From contig JAFYYG010000058.1 of the NCBI GenBank assembly GCA_017557625.1, forward strand, positions 1 through 64,000: a stretch of DNA of 64,000 nucleotides, read 5' to 3'. The translations under genes and the position numbers were made by a program. The notes beneath the pieces are model-generated. The model ran no database searches. It was given only the letters and a program-made list of their open reading frames with translations, and had not been told where the DNA came from. Below, piece by piece: positions 7,065 to 14,756 of this stretch. The first letter of the stretch is position 1. Each line of letters begins with the position of its first letter. This DNA is from Muribaculaceae bacterium (lineage in GTDB: Bacteria > Bacteroidota > Bacteroidia > Bacteroidales > Muribaculaceae).

Positions 7065-8396
7065 ATGAAGGTTGTTCTCATCAACCATAGCGATATGCAG
7101 GGCGGGGCGGCGATAGTGTCGCTCAGACTTGTCCATGCGCTGCAGGAGGCTGGCGTTGACGCGCGTATGCTTGTCATCGACCGTCAGAGCGATGACCAAC
7201 TTGTGGGCGTTATGGGCAGCAAGTGGCGCAGTAAGTGGAACTTCCTCGCCGAGCGGCTTGGAGTGTTCATGCGCAACGGCTTCAGGCGCGACACACTGTT
7301 CAAGATTGACACCGGCTCGCATGGCATCAACATCGCCACCCACTCCTGGGTGAAAGATGCCGACGTGGTGTGCCTCAACTGGGTAAACCAGGGCACACTT
7401 TCGCTCAAAGGCATCAAAAAATTGGCCGACAGCGGCAAACCCATAGTGTGGACTATGCATGACATGTGGAACTGCACAGGAGTGTGCCACTACTCATTTG
7501 AGTGCGAGCGATATAAAGACCGCTGTCACAGTTGTCCTTTGCTAGAAAGCAAGAATAGCTCCCCCTCTAAGATAGAGGGGGTTGGGGGGAGTATGACCAC
7601 ACAGGATGTTTCGTCTCGCACTTTATCGGAAGAACTGATCAAAGGCGATGACCTCTCCACCAAGATTCAAGAGAAGAAGCTTAAACTATATGCTCAAGCG
7701 CCCATCCATTTCGTGGCAGTGAGTCACTGGCTTGCCGAGTGCTGCAAGCAGAGCACGACGATGAGCAACAGCAACCTTAGCGTCATATATAACGCCTTTC
7801 CAATTCTCGACTTCGACTATCACAGGCTTAGCGGTGAAATCACGAATATTCCCTCCGACAAGAAAATCATCGTCATGGGCGCACGGCGCCTTGATGTGGA
7901 GGTAAAAGGCTTCAAGGAGCTTATTGAGACCACGCAATACATAGCGCAAAACAAACCTGAGTTGGCAGGCAAGATTCACCTTGTGCTCTACGGCGATCTC
8001 CACGACAAGTCGCTGCTAGACAAGATAGAAGTGCCTTGCACTTACTTAGGGTCTATTGGCTCAACTGAGCAGCTTAGCCAGCTCTACCGCCATAGCGACA
8101 TTGTGCTCTCTACGGCGCTCTACGAAAATCTGCCTGGCACCCTCATCGAGGGGCAGGCGAGCGGATGTCTGCCTGTGACCTTCGGCAAGGGCGGTCAAGC
8201 CGATATAGTTGACCACCTAAAGACTGGCTTCATCGCTGAGTATAAAGACCCTGCAAGTGTGGCGGCAGGCATAGAGTGGGCGATAAATGCTGATATCTCC
8301 CGCGAGTTCCTGCATAGTGAGGTGGAGCGCAAGTTTGCCGCCTCAAAAATTGCACAACAATACATTGAACTAGTCAAAAAGCTTAAAACACAATAG
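7065..8396 (+). CDS. Family 4-type glycosyltransferase carrying an in-frame palindromic repeat
   Basis: Encodes 443 aa. The ATG at 7065 starts MKVVLINHSDMQGGAAIVSL, typical of GT-B enzymes that add sugars to envelope or capsule glycans at the cytoplasmic membrane. The C-terminal half holds the nucleotide-sugar site: IIVMGARRLDVEVKGF, then SDIVLSTALYENLPGTLIEG with the EX7E spacing. A cysteine-rich patch (CHYSFECERYKDRCHSC) is normal for this subfamily. An extra ~30 residues follow it (SSPSKIEGVGGSM onward), encoded partly by a palindromic repeat (7556-7596) that also occurs at 16.2 kb. The frame stays open, so the enzyme tolerates the insertion or has been compromised. The flavodoxin gene begins 3 bp after the stop. 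Acceptor and sugar are unknown. Confidence 0.85.
   Translation: MKVVLINHSDMQGGAAIVSLRLVHALQEAGVDARMLVIDRQSDDQLVGVMGSKWRSKWNFLAERLGVFMRNGFRRDTLFKIDTGSHGINIATHSWVKDADVVCLNWVNQGTLSLKGIKKLADSGKPIVWTMHDMWNCTGVCHYSFECERYKDRCHSCPLLESKNSSPSKIEGVGGSMTTQDVSSRTLSEELIKGDDLSTKIQEKKLKLYAQAPIHFVAVSHWLAECCKQSTTMSNSNLSVIYNAFPILDFDYHRLSGEITNIPSDKKIIVMGARRLDVEVKGFKELIETTQYIAQNKPELAGKIHLVLYGDLHDKSLLDKIEVPCTYLGSIGSTEQLSQLYRHSDIVLSTALYENLPGTLIEGQASGCLPVTFGKGGQADIVDHLKTGFIAEYKDPASVAAGIEWAINADISREFLHSEVERKFAASKIAQQYIELVKKLKTQ
7556..7596 (+). repeat. Dispersed palindromic repeat inserted in frame in the glycosyltransferase gene
   Basis: TAGCT, then a hairpin of arms CCCCCTCTA and TAGAGGGGG around AGA, then TTGGGGGGAGTATGA. 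The same ~40-bp module, inverted, is found at 16172-16212 inside a MITE-like element, and a variant lies at 16026-16074. Confidence 0.85.
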
Positions 8397-8399
8397 ATT

Positions 8400-9257
8400 A
8401 TGAAAACATTGAAAAAGATTATCGGTGCTGCAACAGTAATGGTGATGACCAGCACTGCCAGCCTTAACGCCCAAAAGGTGCTTGTGCTGTATTATTCGCA
8501 AACCTCAAACACCAAGGCAGTGGCTGAAGAAATCGCAACCAAGCTAAATGCCGACATCGAGGAAGTGGTGGCGGTGAACCCCTACGACGGTGACTTCAAG
8601 GCAACTATCGACCGTTGCATGAAGGAGCGTGAAAAGGGTGAAACTCCCAAGATTAAACCCTTAAAAGCCAATATCGCAAAATATGACGTGATATTCCTCG
8701 GCTATCCCATTTGGTTCGGAACTTACGCTCCTCCCATCGCCACTTGGCTTAACAAGGTGGACCTCAGCGGCAAGAAAGTTGTGCCGTTCTGCACCTTCGG
8801 CAGCGGAGGGTTGGAGTCGAGTGTGAAAGACCTTATCGCAAAGCAGCCGAAGGCCGAGATTCTTGAGGGCTACGGTGTGCGCGCGGCACGCATGGCTGCT
8901 ATGCCTGGCGAGGTTGACCAGTTTCTCAAAGCAAACGGATTCTTAGAGGGTTCTTACATCAAGCTCCAGGACTTCTCGGCACAACATGCTGTGAGCGATG
9001 CTGAGGCAAAGATTTTTGATGGCGCAGTTGGTGATTATCCCATGATGAACGCCAAAGCCATCTCGGTTGCCACTCGCCCGATTCCGTATGGCATAGAATA
9101 CAAGTTCGTCGCCGTTGACAAGCCACGTGACAACGCTCCCATGACACCTCCTCCAGGTGGTGATAAAGACCTCAAACTGCCTCCTCCGGGCGAGATGACA
9201 GTATTTGTGATAGTGGTAAATAACGAAAAACCAGTGTTCACTAAGGTGATTAGATAA
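8400..9257 (+). CDS. Exported flavodoxin-family protein
   Basis: Encodes 285 aa. A signal peptide (about residues 1-24, ending SLNAQ) precedes a flavodoxin fold. The FMN phosphate loop is YYSQTSNTKAVAEEIA (residues ~31-46). PIWFGTYAPPIATWL is the loop over the isoalloxazine ring, and CTFGSGGLESSVKDL follows. A C-terminal extension of about 90 residues (from roughly 195) has a proline-rich stretch (MTPPPGG, LPPPGEM) and is not part of a standard flavodoxin. An exported FMN protein suggests a role in periplasmic or membrane redox. The gene follows the glycosyltransferase by 3 bp, probably by cotranscription rather than shared function. Confidence 0.85.
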   Translation: MKTLKKIIGAATVMVMTSTASLNAQKVLVLYYSQTSNTKAVAEEIATKLNADIEEVVAVNPYDGDFKATIDRCMKEREKGETPKIKPLKANIAKYDVIFLGYPIWFGTYAPPIATWLNKVDLSGKKVVPFCTFGSGGLESSVKDLIAKQPKAEILEGYGVRAARMAAMPGEVDQFLKANGFLEGSYIKLQDFSAQHAVSDAEAKIFDGAVGDYPMMNAKAISVATRPIPYGIEYKFVAVDKPRDNAPMTPPPGGDKDLKLPPPGEMTVFVIVVNNEKPVFTKVIR

Positions 9258-9400
9258 AATCTCTTGTCCTCTTGTTTTCATTTTTAGACATAAGAACATA
9301 AGTTCATAATTTTTGTCCTTAGTCCTCTAAACTCTAAATTGCGCAAAGCGCATTGTTTTGTCCTCTTGTTCTCTCGTTAACTTCAAAAAAACAATATACA

Positions 9401-10183
9401 ATGCAAACCGTTCTTTTCACAAGCACAATATTCGGTCCTATCCACAGTCGCAGGTTGGGAACCTCATTAGGCATTAATCTGATGCCTAATGACGGCAAGA
9501 TATGCTCGTTCGACTGCCTTTACTGCGAGGCGGGCTACAATGCTCAGGGTCCTGGCACCACTGGCGTAGCAAAGCGTGAGACGCTGAAAAAGCAACTCAA
9601 AGCCAAACTAAAAGCAATGCACGAGGCAGGCGAGAAACTCGACGTTATAACCTTCTCGGGCAACGGCGAACCCACGTTGCACCCCAATTTCAAGGAGATA
9701 GTGAACGACGTGATAAACTTGCGCAACCAGTATTTTCCTGAGGCAAAGGTGAGCGTACTCAGCAACGCCACCATGGCGGGTCGCCCCAATGTGATTGCGG
9801 CGCTGAAGATGGTGGACAATAACATCCTCAAACTCGACAGCGCTGTGGCACGCACTATGCGCATGATTAACCGTCCCACCTCTCCCAACGTGCTGCCGGC
9901 AGGTATCATCGAGGACCTGAAGGCTTTTGGCGGCAAGTGCATTGTGCAGACCATGATGGTTCGCGGCGAGCATGATGGCGAGATTATCGACAACACCACC
10001 GATGCCGAGATTGACGCGCTTATCAACGCCTACCTTGCCATCAACCCGCGGGAAATAATGCTCTACACCATCGACCGCAAGACTCCCGAGGAGAAGCTCG
10101 TGAAAGTGCCTGTTGAAGACCTCAAGCGCATCGCCCGCCACATCGAGGCAGAGACCGGCATTAAAGTGCAAGTGACGGGATAA
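9401..10183 (+). CDS. Radical SAM protein (COG0731-like)
   Basis: Encodes 260 aa. The ATG at 9401 gives MQTVLFTSTIFGPIHSRRLG, a family N-terminus. C35, C39 and C42 form the CX3CX2C motif (CSFDCLYC) for the SAM-binding 4Fe-4S cluster. ITFSGNGEPTLHP matches the GGE-type SAM-contact segment, and LSNATM and LKLDSA are core strands. The family is annotated as related to wyosine-type tRNA enzymes, but bacterial members are not proven to act on tRNA. The reaction is therefore unassigned. It is separated from the flavodoxin gene by a ~140-bp spacer containing a small GCGCAAAGCGC hairpin. Confidence 0.85.
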   Translation: MQTVLFTSTIFGPIHSRRLGTSLGINLMPNDGKICSFDCLYCEAGYNAQGPGTTGVAKRETLKKQLKAKLKAMHEAGEKLDVITFSGNGEPTLHPNFKEIVNDVINLRNQYFPEAKVSVLSNATMAGRPNVIAALKMVDNNILKLDSAVARTMRMINRPTSPNVLPAGIIEDLKAFGGKCIVQTMMVRGEHDGEIIDNTTDAEIDALINAYLAINPREIMLYTIDRKTPEEKLVKVPVEDLKRIARHIEAETGIKVQVTG

Positions 10184-10261
10184 TCTTTGGTGAAAAGAAA
10201 AACGAGGAAAGTGGAAGAGGAACAAGAACCTTCCCCGTTCCACCTTCCACCTTCCACGAAT

Positions 10262-11176
10262 ATGATAATTCCTCCATTCCTAAAACCGGGCGACAAGTTT
10301 GCCATCATATCACCCTCGGGGACGGTGCTTCCCGAGAGGGTGGAGGGTGCGGTGCGCGCTATTGAGAAATGGGGATTTGTTCCTGTTGTTGGCGAGCATT
10401 GCAAGGGGGAGTATCATGCCTATAATGTTATTACTCATAGTGCGCCGCCCGAGCATCGCCTTGCCGATTTGCAGTGGGCACTCAACGACCCGCAGGTGAG
10501 GGCTATTCTCTGCAGCCGTGGTGGTTATGGCGCTGTACATCTGCTTGAGAACCTCGACCTCACTCTGCTCGCTCACGACCCCAAGTGGCTGATAGGCTTC
10601 AGCGACATCTCGGCACTGCATGCCGCTTGGCACCGTGTAGGCGTGGTGAGCATCCATTCGCCCATGGCGAAGCACCTCACGCTCTACGGCAGCGACAACG
10701 AGACCAACCGCATCAACTATAACATCCTCACAGGCAAAGGACTGCCCACTTACAACGAACTGCCTCATCGCCACAACCGCAAGGGCATCGCCACCGCCAC
10801 CATCACAGGCGGCAATCTGGCGGTGCTGATGGGACTACTGGCTACTCCTTACAATATCATCAAGCCTGGCAATATCCTTTTTCTGGAAGATGTGGCGGAG
10901 CAGGTCTATCAGGTGCAGCGACTGCTTTATCACCTGAAACTGGCCAACATTCTGCCTCGTCTCGCGGGACTCATCGTGGGGCAGTTCACCAAACACCGCG
11001 GCGATGACACCTCGGCGATGCAAGACATGATTCACGACATGGTGGCACCCTACGACTACCCTGTGGCGTTCAACTTCCCCATCGGTCATGTGCAGCGTAA
11101 CGTGCCCATTGTAGAAGGCACCACAGCTACCCTCGAAGTGAGCGACACAAACGTGAAACTAAAGCTGAGTTATTAA
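10262..11176 (+). CDS. Muramoyltetrapeptide LD-carboxypeptidase (peptidase family S66)
   Basis: Encodes 304 aa. S66 enzymes remove the terminal D-Ala from muropeptide tetrapeptides during peptidoglycan recycling, in the cytoplasm. The nucleophile is Ser114 in IGFSDIS, after the CSRGGYG loop (residues ~84-90). The partner Glu is in LFLEDVAEQVYQVQR and the His in FPIGHVQRNVP, giving the Ser-Glu-His set of LdcA. I chose the ATG at 10262 (MIIPPFLKPGDK). An upstream GTG at 10187 would add 25 charged residues encoded by a GGAAAGTGGAAG/CTTCCAC spacer repeat, not by conserved protein. No export signal is visible. Confidence 0.9.
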   Translation: MIIPPFLKPGDKFAIISPSGTVLPERVEGAVRAIEKWGFVPVVGEHCKGEYHAYNVITHSAPPEHRLADLQWALNDPQVRAILCSRGGYGAVHLLENLDLTLLAHDPKWLIGFSDISALHAAWHRVGVVSIHSPMAKHLTLYGSDNETNRINYNILTGKGLPTYNELPHRHNRKGIATATITGGNLAVLMGLLATPYNIIKPGNILFLEDVAEQVYQVQRLLYHLKLANILPRLAGLIVGQFTKHRGDDTSAMQDMIHDMVAPYDYPVAFNFPIGHVQRNVPIVEGTTATLEVSDTNVKLKLSY

Positions 11177-11208
11177 AGGATTTAAAAGAATCAAAAATCT
11201 CTATCCTC

Positions 11209-11448
11209 TCAACTCTCCACTCTCAACTCTCCACTGATAAGGACTTTCGCCCAGTCACCTGTGCTGTGGTCGATGATTCCGAAGAAATCGGGTTCATCGA
11301 CTATTTCTGCATTTTGGCAATCGGCAAATTGCACCTCAATAATCTCCTTTAGGCTCTCAAACTTCTCCTGAGCCTCGGCCTCATCAGTGAAACGATAGTC
11401 GTCGCGACCGTCCTCACTCTCACTAAAGTATTGAAATGTGACTTTCAT
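11209..11448 (-). CDS. Small acidic protein of unknown function
   Basis: Encodes 79 aa. The composition is acidic with alternating strand/helix character (MKVTFQYFSESEDGRDDYRF ... EAQEKFESLKEIIEV), reminiscent of a compact alpha/beta domain. I do not recognise the family. The last residues (ELRVES) come from an AACTCTCCACT-type spacer repeat overlapping the stop, so the ancestral C-terminus may have been shorter. The length, amino acid composition and lack of an opposing better frame support a real gene, but weakly. Confidence 0.55.
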   Translation of the reverse strand: MKVTFQYFSESEDGRDDYRFTDEAEAQEKFESLKEIIEVQFADCQNAEIVDEPDFFGIIDHSTGDWAKVLISGELRVES

Positions 11449-11470
11449 AGAAGATTTCAGTTGTCAGTTT

Positions 11471-12478
11471 TTAGTTTCGATCTCCGATCCCCGATCCCCG
11501 ATTCCCGATCCCCTTTTCCACGCGCGAAGCGCTTTTCTCGTGATGCCAAATCTCGAGGCTGTTGAAGGCGTTCTGCCACAGGATGTAGAAGCCTGGCCCC
11601 ACGGCGGCAAGGGGATGCAGCCATGCGCTGGAAATCCAGATGGCGAAGGCGGTATTCTTCTGCCCCATCGCCTGTCCCATCTCGGTGGTGGCATGGAAAA
11701 AACGGCCTACGTAGCGGCCAATGGCAAACTGCACGAAGGTGATGGCGAGGCTGGTGAGCGCCACCACCACAATGAACCACACCGTGGTGCCCGAGTTCAT
11801 GATGTTGCGCATCGTGGCTCCTGAAATTACGAGAAGCAGCACTCCCCATAGGTAGAACGACAGGTCTTTATTGCTGATGATGAGCTTGTGAAGGCGAGGG
11901 GCAAAATGTTTGACTACGTACGCAAGAGCCATAGGTGCCAATAGTACGGTGCAAACTCGCTCAAGCAGCGCGAGGAATGCGTCCCAGAACGGCATGTCGA
12001 TGCTCTCGTCAACGAGCGGGAACACTGCGGGAATCAGCACCGCCGCGAGGAAGTTGCTCAGCAGCATGAAGGTTGTCATTTTCTCTAAGTCGCCATCAAG
12101 TTTGGCGGTGACCACTGGTGCCGCCGTGGCGCAAGGACATATCACACAGCATATTATGCACTCCATCAGCACAAGGTCGTTGCCCTTTGCGTCGTAGTGC
12201 ATTATAAGCACAGTGCTCACTATCACCAGCACAAGCTGCATGGCAAGAATCACGAAATGCCACCAGCAAGGGCGCATGCGGTGGAAATCGGCGCGGCAGA
12301 AGGTCACAAATAGTATCACAAACAGAATCCACGGCAGAATGAAGTCGAAGAAGCTGTTGAACACCCTCGACGCCTCGTCAAGCGCAGGAGTGAAATAAAA
12401 GATGAAATAGATCAGAATGCCAGTCGTCATCGATACAGGCAACGTCCATTCTTTCAATATCTTGATAAGTTTGTTCAT
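11471..12478 (-). CDS. Bile acid:sodium symporter (BASS) family transporter
   Basis: Encodes 335 aa with about nine or ten hydrophobic segments in the inner membrane. The fold family transports organic anions such as bile acids or small carboxylates with Na+. Typical elements are the central ICCVICPCATAAPVVTAKLDGD segment, corresponding to a crossover region, and the late MGQAMGQKNTAFAIW segment. Substrate cannot be read from sequence. The ATG at 12478 shares its A with the TAA of the upstream methyltransferase gene (TAATG), so translation is probably coupled. The final ~20 residues (KGIGNRG, SGIGDRN) are translated from a CCGATTCCCGATCC-type spacer repeat rather than a conserved tail. Confidence 0.8.
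   Translation of the reverse strand: MNKLIKILKEWTLPVSMTTGILIYFIFYFTPALDEASRVFNSFFDFILPWILFVILFVTFCRADFHRMRPCWWHFVILAMQLVLVIVSTVLIMHYDAKGNDLVLMECIICCVICPCATAAPVVTAKLDGDLEKMTTFMLLSNFLAAVLIPAVFPLVDESIDMPFWDAFLALLERVCTVLLAPMALAYVVKHFAPRLHKLIISNKDLSFYLWGVLLLVISGATMRNIMNSGTTVWFIVVVALTSLAITFVQFAIGRYVGRFFHATTEMGQAMGQKNTAFAIWISSAWLHPLAAVGPGFYILWQNAFNSLEIWHHEKSASRVEKGIGNRGSGIGDRN
11479..11513. repeat. Spacer repeat of CCGATCCCCGATTCCCG type
   Basis: Several tandem CGATCCC/CGATTCCC words. Related arrays lie at 28196-28240 and 49026-49054. This one is within the 3' end of the transporter ORF. Confidence 0.7.
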
Positions 12479-13014
12479 TAACTGCCGCCGTTTATTGTAT
12501 TGAAGAAGTGCCACATCACTATGGCTGCCGAGCAGGCTATGTTGAGCGAATGCTTTGTGCCGTGCTGGGGAATCTCGATGCAGCAGTCGCTGGCATCTAC
12601 CACCGCTTGGTTCACGCCCTTTACCTCGTTGCCGAAGACGAGGGCATATTTCTCGCCTGGCTCGATGGGAAACTCCTCAAGGCTTACGCTGCCGTGCACT
12701 TGTTCAATAGCGCAAATCTTGTAACCCTGCTTTCGCAGCTGCTCAACCGCTTCGAGGGCCGTTTTGTGATAGGTCCACTCCACCGAGTTCTCGGCTCCAA
12801 GGGCAGTCTTGTGAATCTCGTGGCTTGGCGGCTTGCCAGTGATACCGCACAGGGCGATTTGCTCAACGACAAACGCGTCGGCAGTGCGGAACACGCTGCC
12901 CACGTTCATCTCACTGCGTACATCATCGAGCACCACAGCCACTGGTATTTTCTCCACCTGCTTAAACTCCTCAGCACTCACACGGTGCAAGTCAAGCATC
13001 GATTTCTTTTGCAT
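12478..13014 (-). CDS. TrmH/SpoU-family (SPOUT) RNA 2'-O-methyltransferase
   Basis: Encodes 178 aa. SPOUT methyltransferases of this group methylate a ribose 2'-OH in tRNA or rRNA using SAM bound in a C-terminal knot. The three motifs are in order: VRSEMNVGSVFRTADAF (N and R of motif 1), YALVFGNEVKGV (motif 2) and IPQHGTKHSLNIACSAAI (motif 3, with the serine and asparagine of the knot). The short length, without an N-terminal RNA-binding domain, is usual for the TrmH group. The target RNA is unassigned. The stop overlaps the start of the downstream transporter gene by one base. Confidence 0.88.
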   Translation of the reverse strand: MQKKSMLDLHRVSAEEFKQVEKIPVAVVLDDVRSEMNVGSVFRTADAFVVEQIALCGITGKPPSHEIHKTALGAENSVEWTYHKTALEAVEQLRKQGYKICAIEQVHGSVSLEEFPIEPGEKYALVFGNEVKGVNQAVVDASDCCIEIPQHGTKHSLNIACSAAIVMWHFFNTINGGS

Positions 13015-13086
13015 ATTCTATAGGATAAACTAATAGTTTTTGACTTTGATGTCGTTAAGTATTATTCATTGTGACATCATTGATTT

Positions 13087-13146
13087 GGGGTTCATTTTGG
13101 GGTTCATTTTGGGGTTCATTTTGAGGGTCATTTTGAGGGTCATTCA
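13087..13146 (+). repeat. 12-bp tandem repeat (GGGGTTCATTTT)
   Basis: Three exact GGGGTTCATTTT units followed by two diverged units (GAGGGTCATTTT and GAGGGTCATTCA). Lies in the spacer between the divergent methyltransferase gene and the structured RNA; not coding. Confidence 0.9.
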
Positions 13147-13320
13147 ACTTCTCTTAATATCTCATCACGCCACGATTCTTTGTATTCTATGTTCTGGTTT
13201 TCTTCCATAACCTTTACTTTTTCACAATGCAAAAGTACTAAAAAAATAGAAGAGTTCATCTCTAATTGTCACAAAATCATTTTTTCGCACTTCAAATGCA
13301 ATAAGTTAAGATTATTGTTG

Positions 13321-13328
13321 TATCTTTG
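13321..13328 (+). promoter_or_regulatory. Bacteroidota -7 box for structured RNA copy A
   Basis: TATCTTTG followed by CA, placed just before the first hairpin of the RNA. No TTTG is seen at the -33 distance. Confidence 0.55.
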
Positions 13329-13333
13329 CATTC

Positions 13334-13532
13334 AGATTGCAGAGGCAATCTTCAATAATGAAAAAAGAAGCGTTTTGCTTATCTCTTATTGCTGAAACCT
13401 GAGAAATTTCAAAATAATGAGAGAAGATAAACAAAGCGGTTCTCGCTATAGCGTGAGCTGCTTTCATCACATTCTCATTATGGGTTTTCTCAGGACCTCA
13501 GCAATAGGTGTGGCGAATCAGTCCACGCTTTT
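13334..13532 (+). ncRNA. Structured noncoding RNA candidate, copy A
   Basis: About 200 nt from a TATCTTTG box to a terminator. In order: hairpin GATTGC-AGAG-GCAATC (13335-13350); AAGCGTTTTGCTT; a long imperfect rod closed by TATTGCTGA (13387-13395) with TCAGCAATA (13498-13506), then CTGAGAAA with TTTCTCAG, ATAATGAGA with TCTCATTAT, and an apical stem around TATAGCGTGAGC; finally a GTGTGG / CCACGC terminator hairpin with a T run. Copy B at 54.6 kb has identical loop and terminator sequences, while the rod is kept by compensatory changes. It could belong to the known Bacteroidales-1 RNA motif or be a 6S-like RNA; I cannot decide without covariance-model searching. A secreted-protein gene begins 54 bp after it. 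Confidence 0.75.
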
Positions 13533-13586
13533 CGTGTATAATAACTAATTCTTTTGGACTGAGGGATGAATTAATACTAAAAACTT

Positions 13587-14456
13587 ATGGCAAAAAGAAT
13601 AATTACAATGATTTTGCTCGTTATGGCATTAACAGCAACAGCAGAGGAATATGAATTGACGTTTGACAAAAGGATGGAAGTGACTGGTGACCCACGCTGT
13701 GCCGTTGATTTTAAAACAAACACGATGAATATTATAACGAAGGAGATACTTAATGAGCGCCAAATAAAAGTGACGATATGGGATCACGATTTGTCACAAA
13801 TAACACAAGAGTTCACAATAACTATTCCACAAGCATATAAATTTGATAAAGCAGACCCTGAAGGGGAGAGGATAGTCTTTAAGAATCTTGGTGCTATAGA
13901 AGGAGTATTGGATGCATATGACGGACCATATGTAGAATTGGCTAAAAATCTGTTTACAGAAAGTGGCTTATATGAATCAATTATTTTGTGTTATGATAAT
14001 AGTGGCAATTTTGTGAATCTTTTTATTGATGAGACAAGCAAGATACTAGGAATTTATGAAGGCAAGCTTAATCATTTTATATCGGGTTCATTAATGAATG
14101 GAGGTAAAATTCTATTTGAATCGAAAGATAATAATGATGGCCCTACTGAGTTTGTTGTTGTTACATGCAACACTTCTGGCATTAATACCGTTAGTGCCGA
14201 TAATTCTTCTTCATCAGTTTCTCCCAACCCCTCTAATGGCGCAGCAAGTGTTGAGGTCAGCTGGGACTACACACTTCTTGATGATGCACAGTTAAATGTG
14301 GTTGACATGGATGGAAAACTTGTGCATACTCAAGCTGTCAAGGCAGGAAACCGCAAGGCAAATCTCTCGACAAGTCGCTTTGCCACTGGCACCTACATCT
14401 ATGTGGTACATGGCAGCAACGGCTACACATCAACAGGCAAATTTGTTATAAACTAA
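13587..14456 (+). CDS. Secreted protein with C-terminal type IX secretion sorting domain
   Basis: Encodes 289 aa. A signal peptide (about residues 1-18, ending ATAEE) directs Sec export. The last ~80 residues form a sorting domain of the T9SS type A kind: VSPNPSNGAASVEVSW, LNVVDMDGKLVHTQ, and ATGTYIYVVHGSNGYTSTGKFVIN. This would target the protein across the outer membrane and to the cell surface. The middle section (residues ~20-205) resembles no enzyme I recognise; it is strand-rich with DNSGNFVNLFID-type segments. It lies just downstream of structured RNA copy A, as the 54.9-kb secreted gene does with copy B. Confidence 0.8.
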   Translation: MAKRIITMILLVMALTATAEEYELTFDKRMEVTGDPRCAVDFKTNTMNIITKEILNERQIKVTIWDHDLSQITQEFTITIPQAYKFDKADPEGERIVFKNLGAIEGVLDAYDGPYVELAKNLFTESGLYESIILCYDNSGNFVNLFIDETSKILGIYEGKLNHFISGSLMNGGKILFESKDNNDGPTEFVVVTCNTSGINTVSADNSSSSVSPNPSNGAASVEVSWDYTLLDDAQLNVVDMDGKLVHTQAVKAGNRKANLSTSRFATGTYIYVVHGSNGYTSTGKFVIN

Positions 14457-14496
14457 TTGGGTATATTTTCCAGTTATAATCAATAAAGCGAAATAC

Positions 14497-14535
14497 TACC
14501 GCCACTCGATTTGCAGGGTGGCGGTAAATTTTTTC
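14497..14535 (+). terminator. Terminator after the T9SS cargo gene, part of a dispersed repeat
   Basis: TACCGCCAC / GTGGCGGTA arms with a 12-nt loop, then AATTTTTT. Sequence from here to about 14557 (including TTAATCAAGGCGCAATTG) recurs inverted after pgi at 46480-46542. Confidence 0.85.
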
Positions 14536-14701
14536 TGCATTAATCAAGGCGCAATTGTATTACACCTTTTTTTGCAAGACTGATTACCTTCTGCAATATG
14601 TTTTGATTTAGAATAAGAACGTATAGCCATTAATACTGTCAAGTTTAAGAAAACCTAAATTAATAACATATCTGAGATTTATAATCATCTTTTTTAACGT
14701 C

Positions 14702-14741
14702 GCTAAATGGATGTAGCTTCACCCACCCGACATTTAGCATT
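14702..14741 (+). other. Leader hairpin upstream of the HELGH protein gene
   Basis: GCTAAATG (14703-14710) can pair with CATTTAGC (about 14733-14740), ending ~16 bp before the ATG. The surrounding 14536-14756 stretch holds no ORF and no clear promoter box. Confidence 0.4.
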
Positions 14742-14756
14742 AAAAGCATTTGAATT

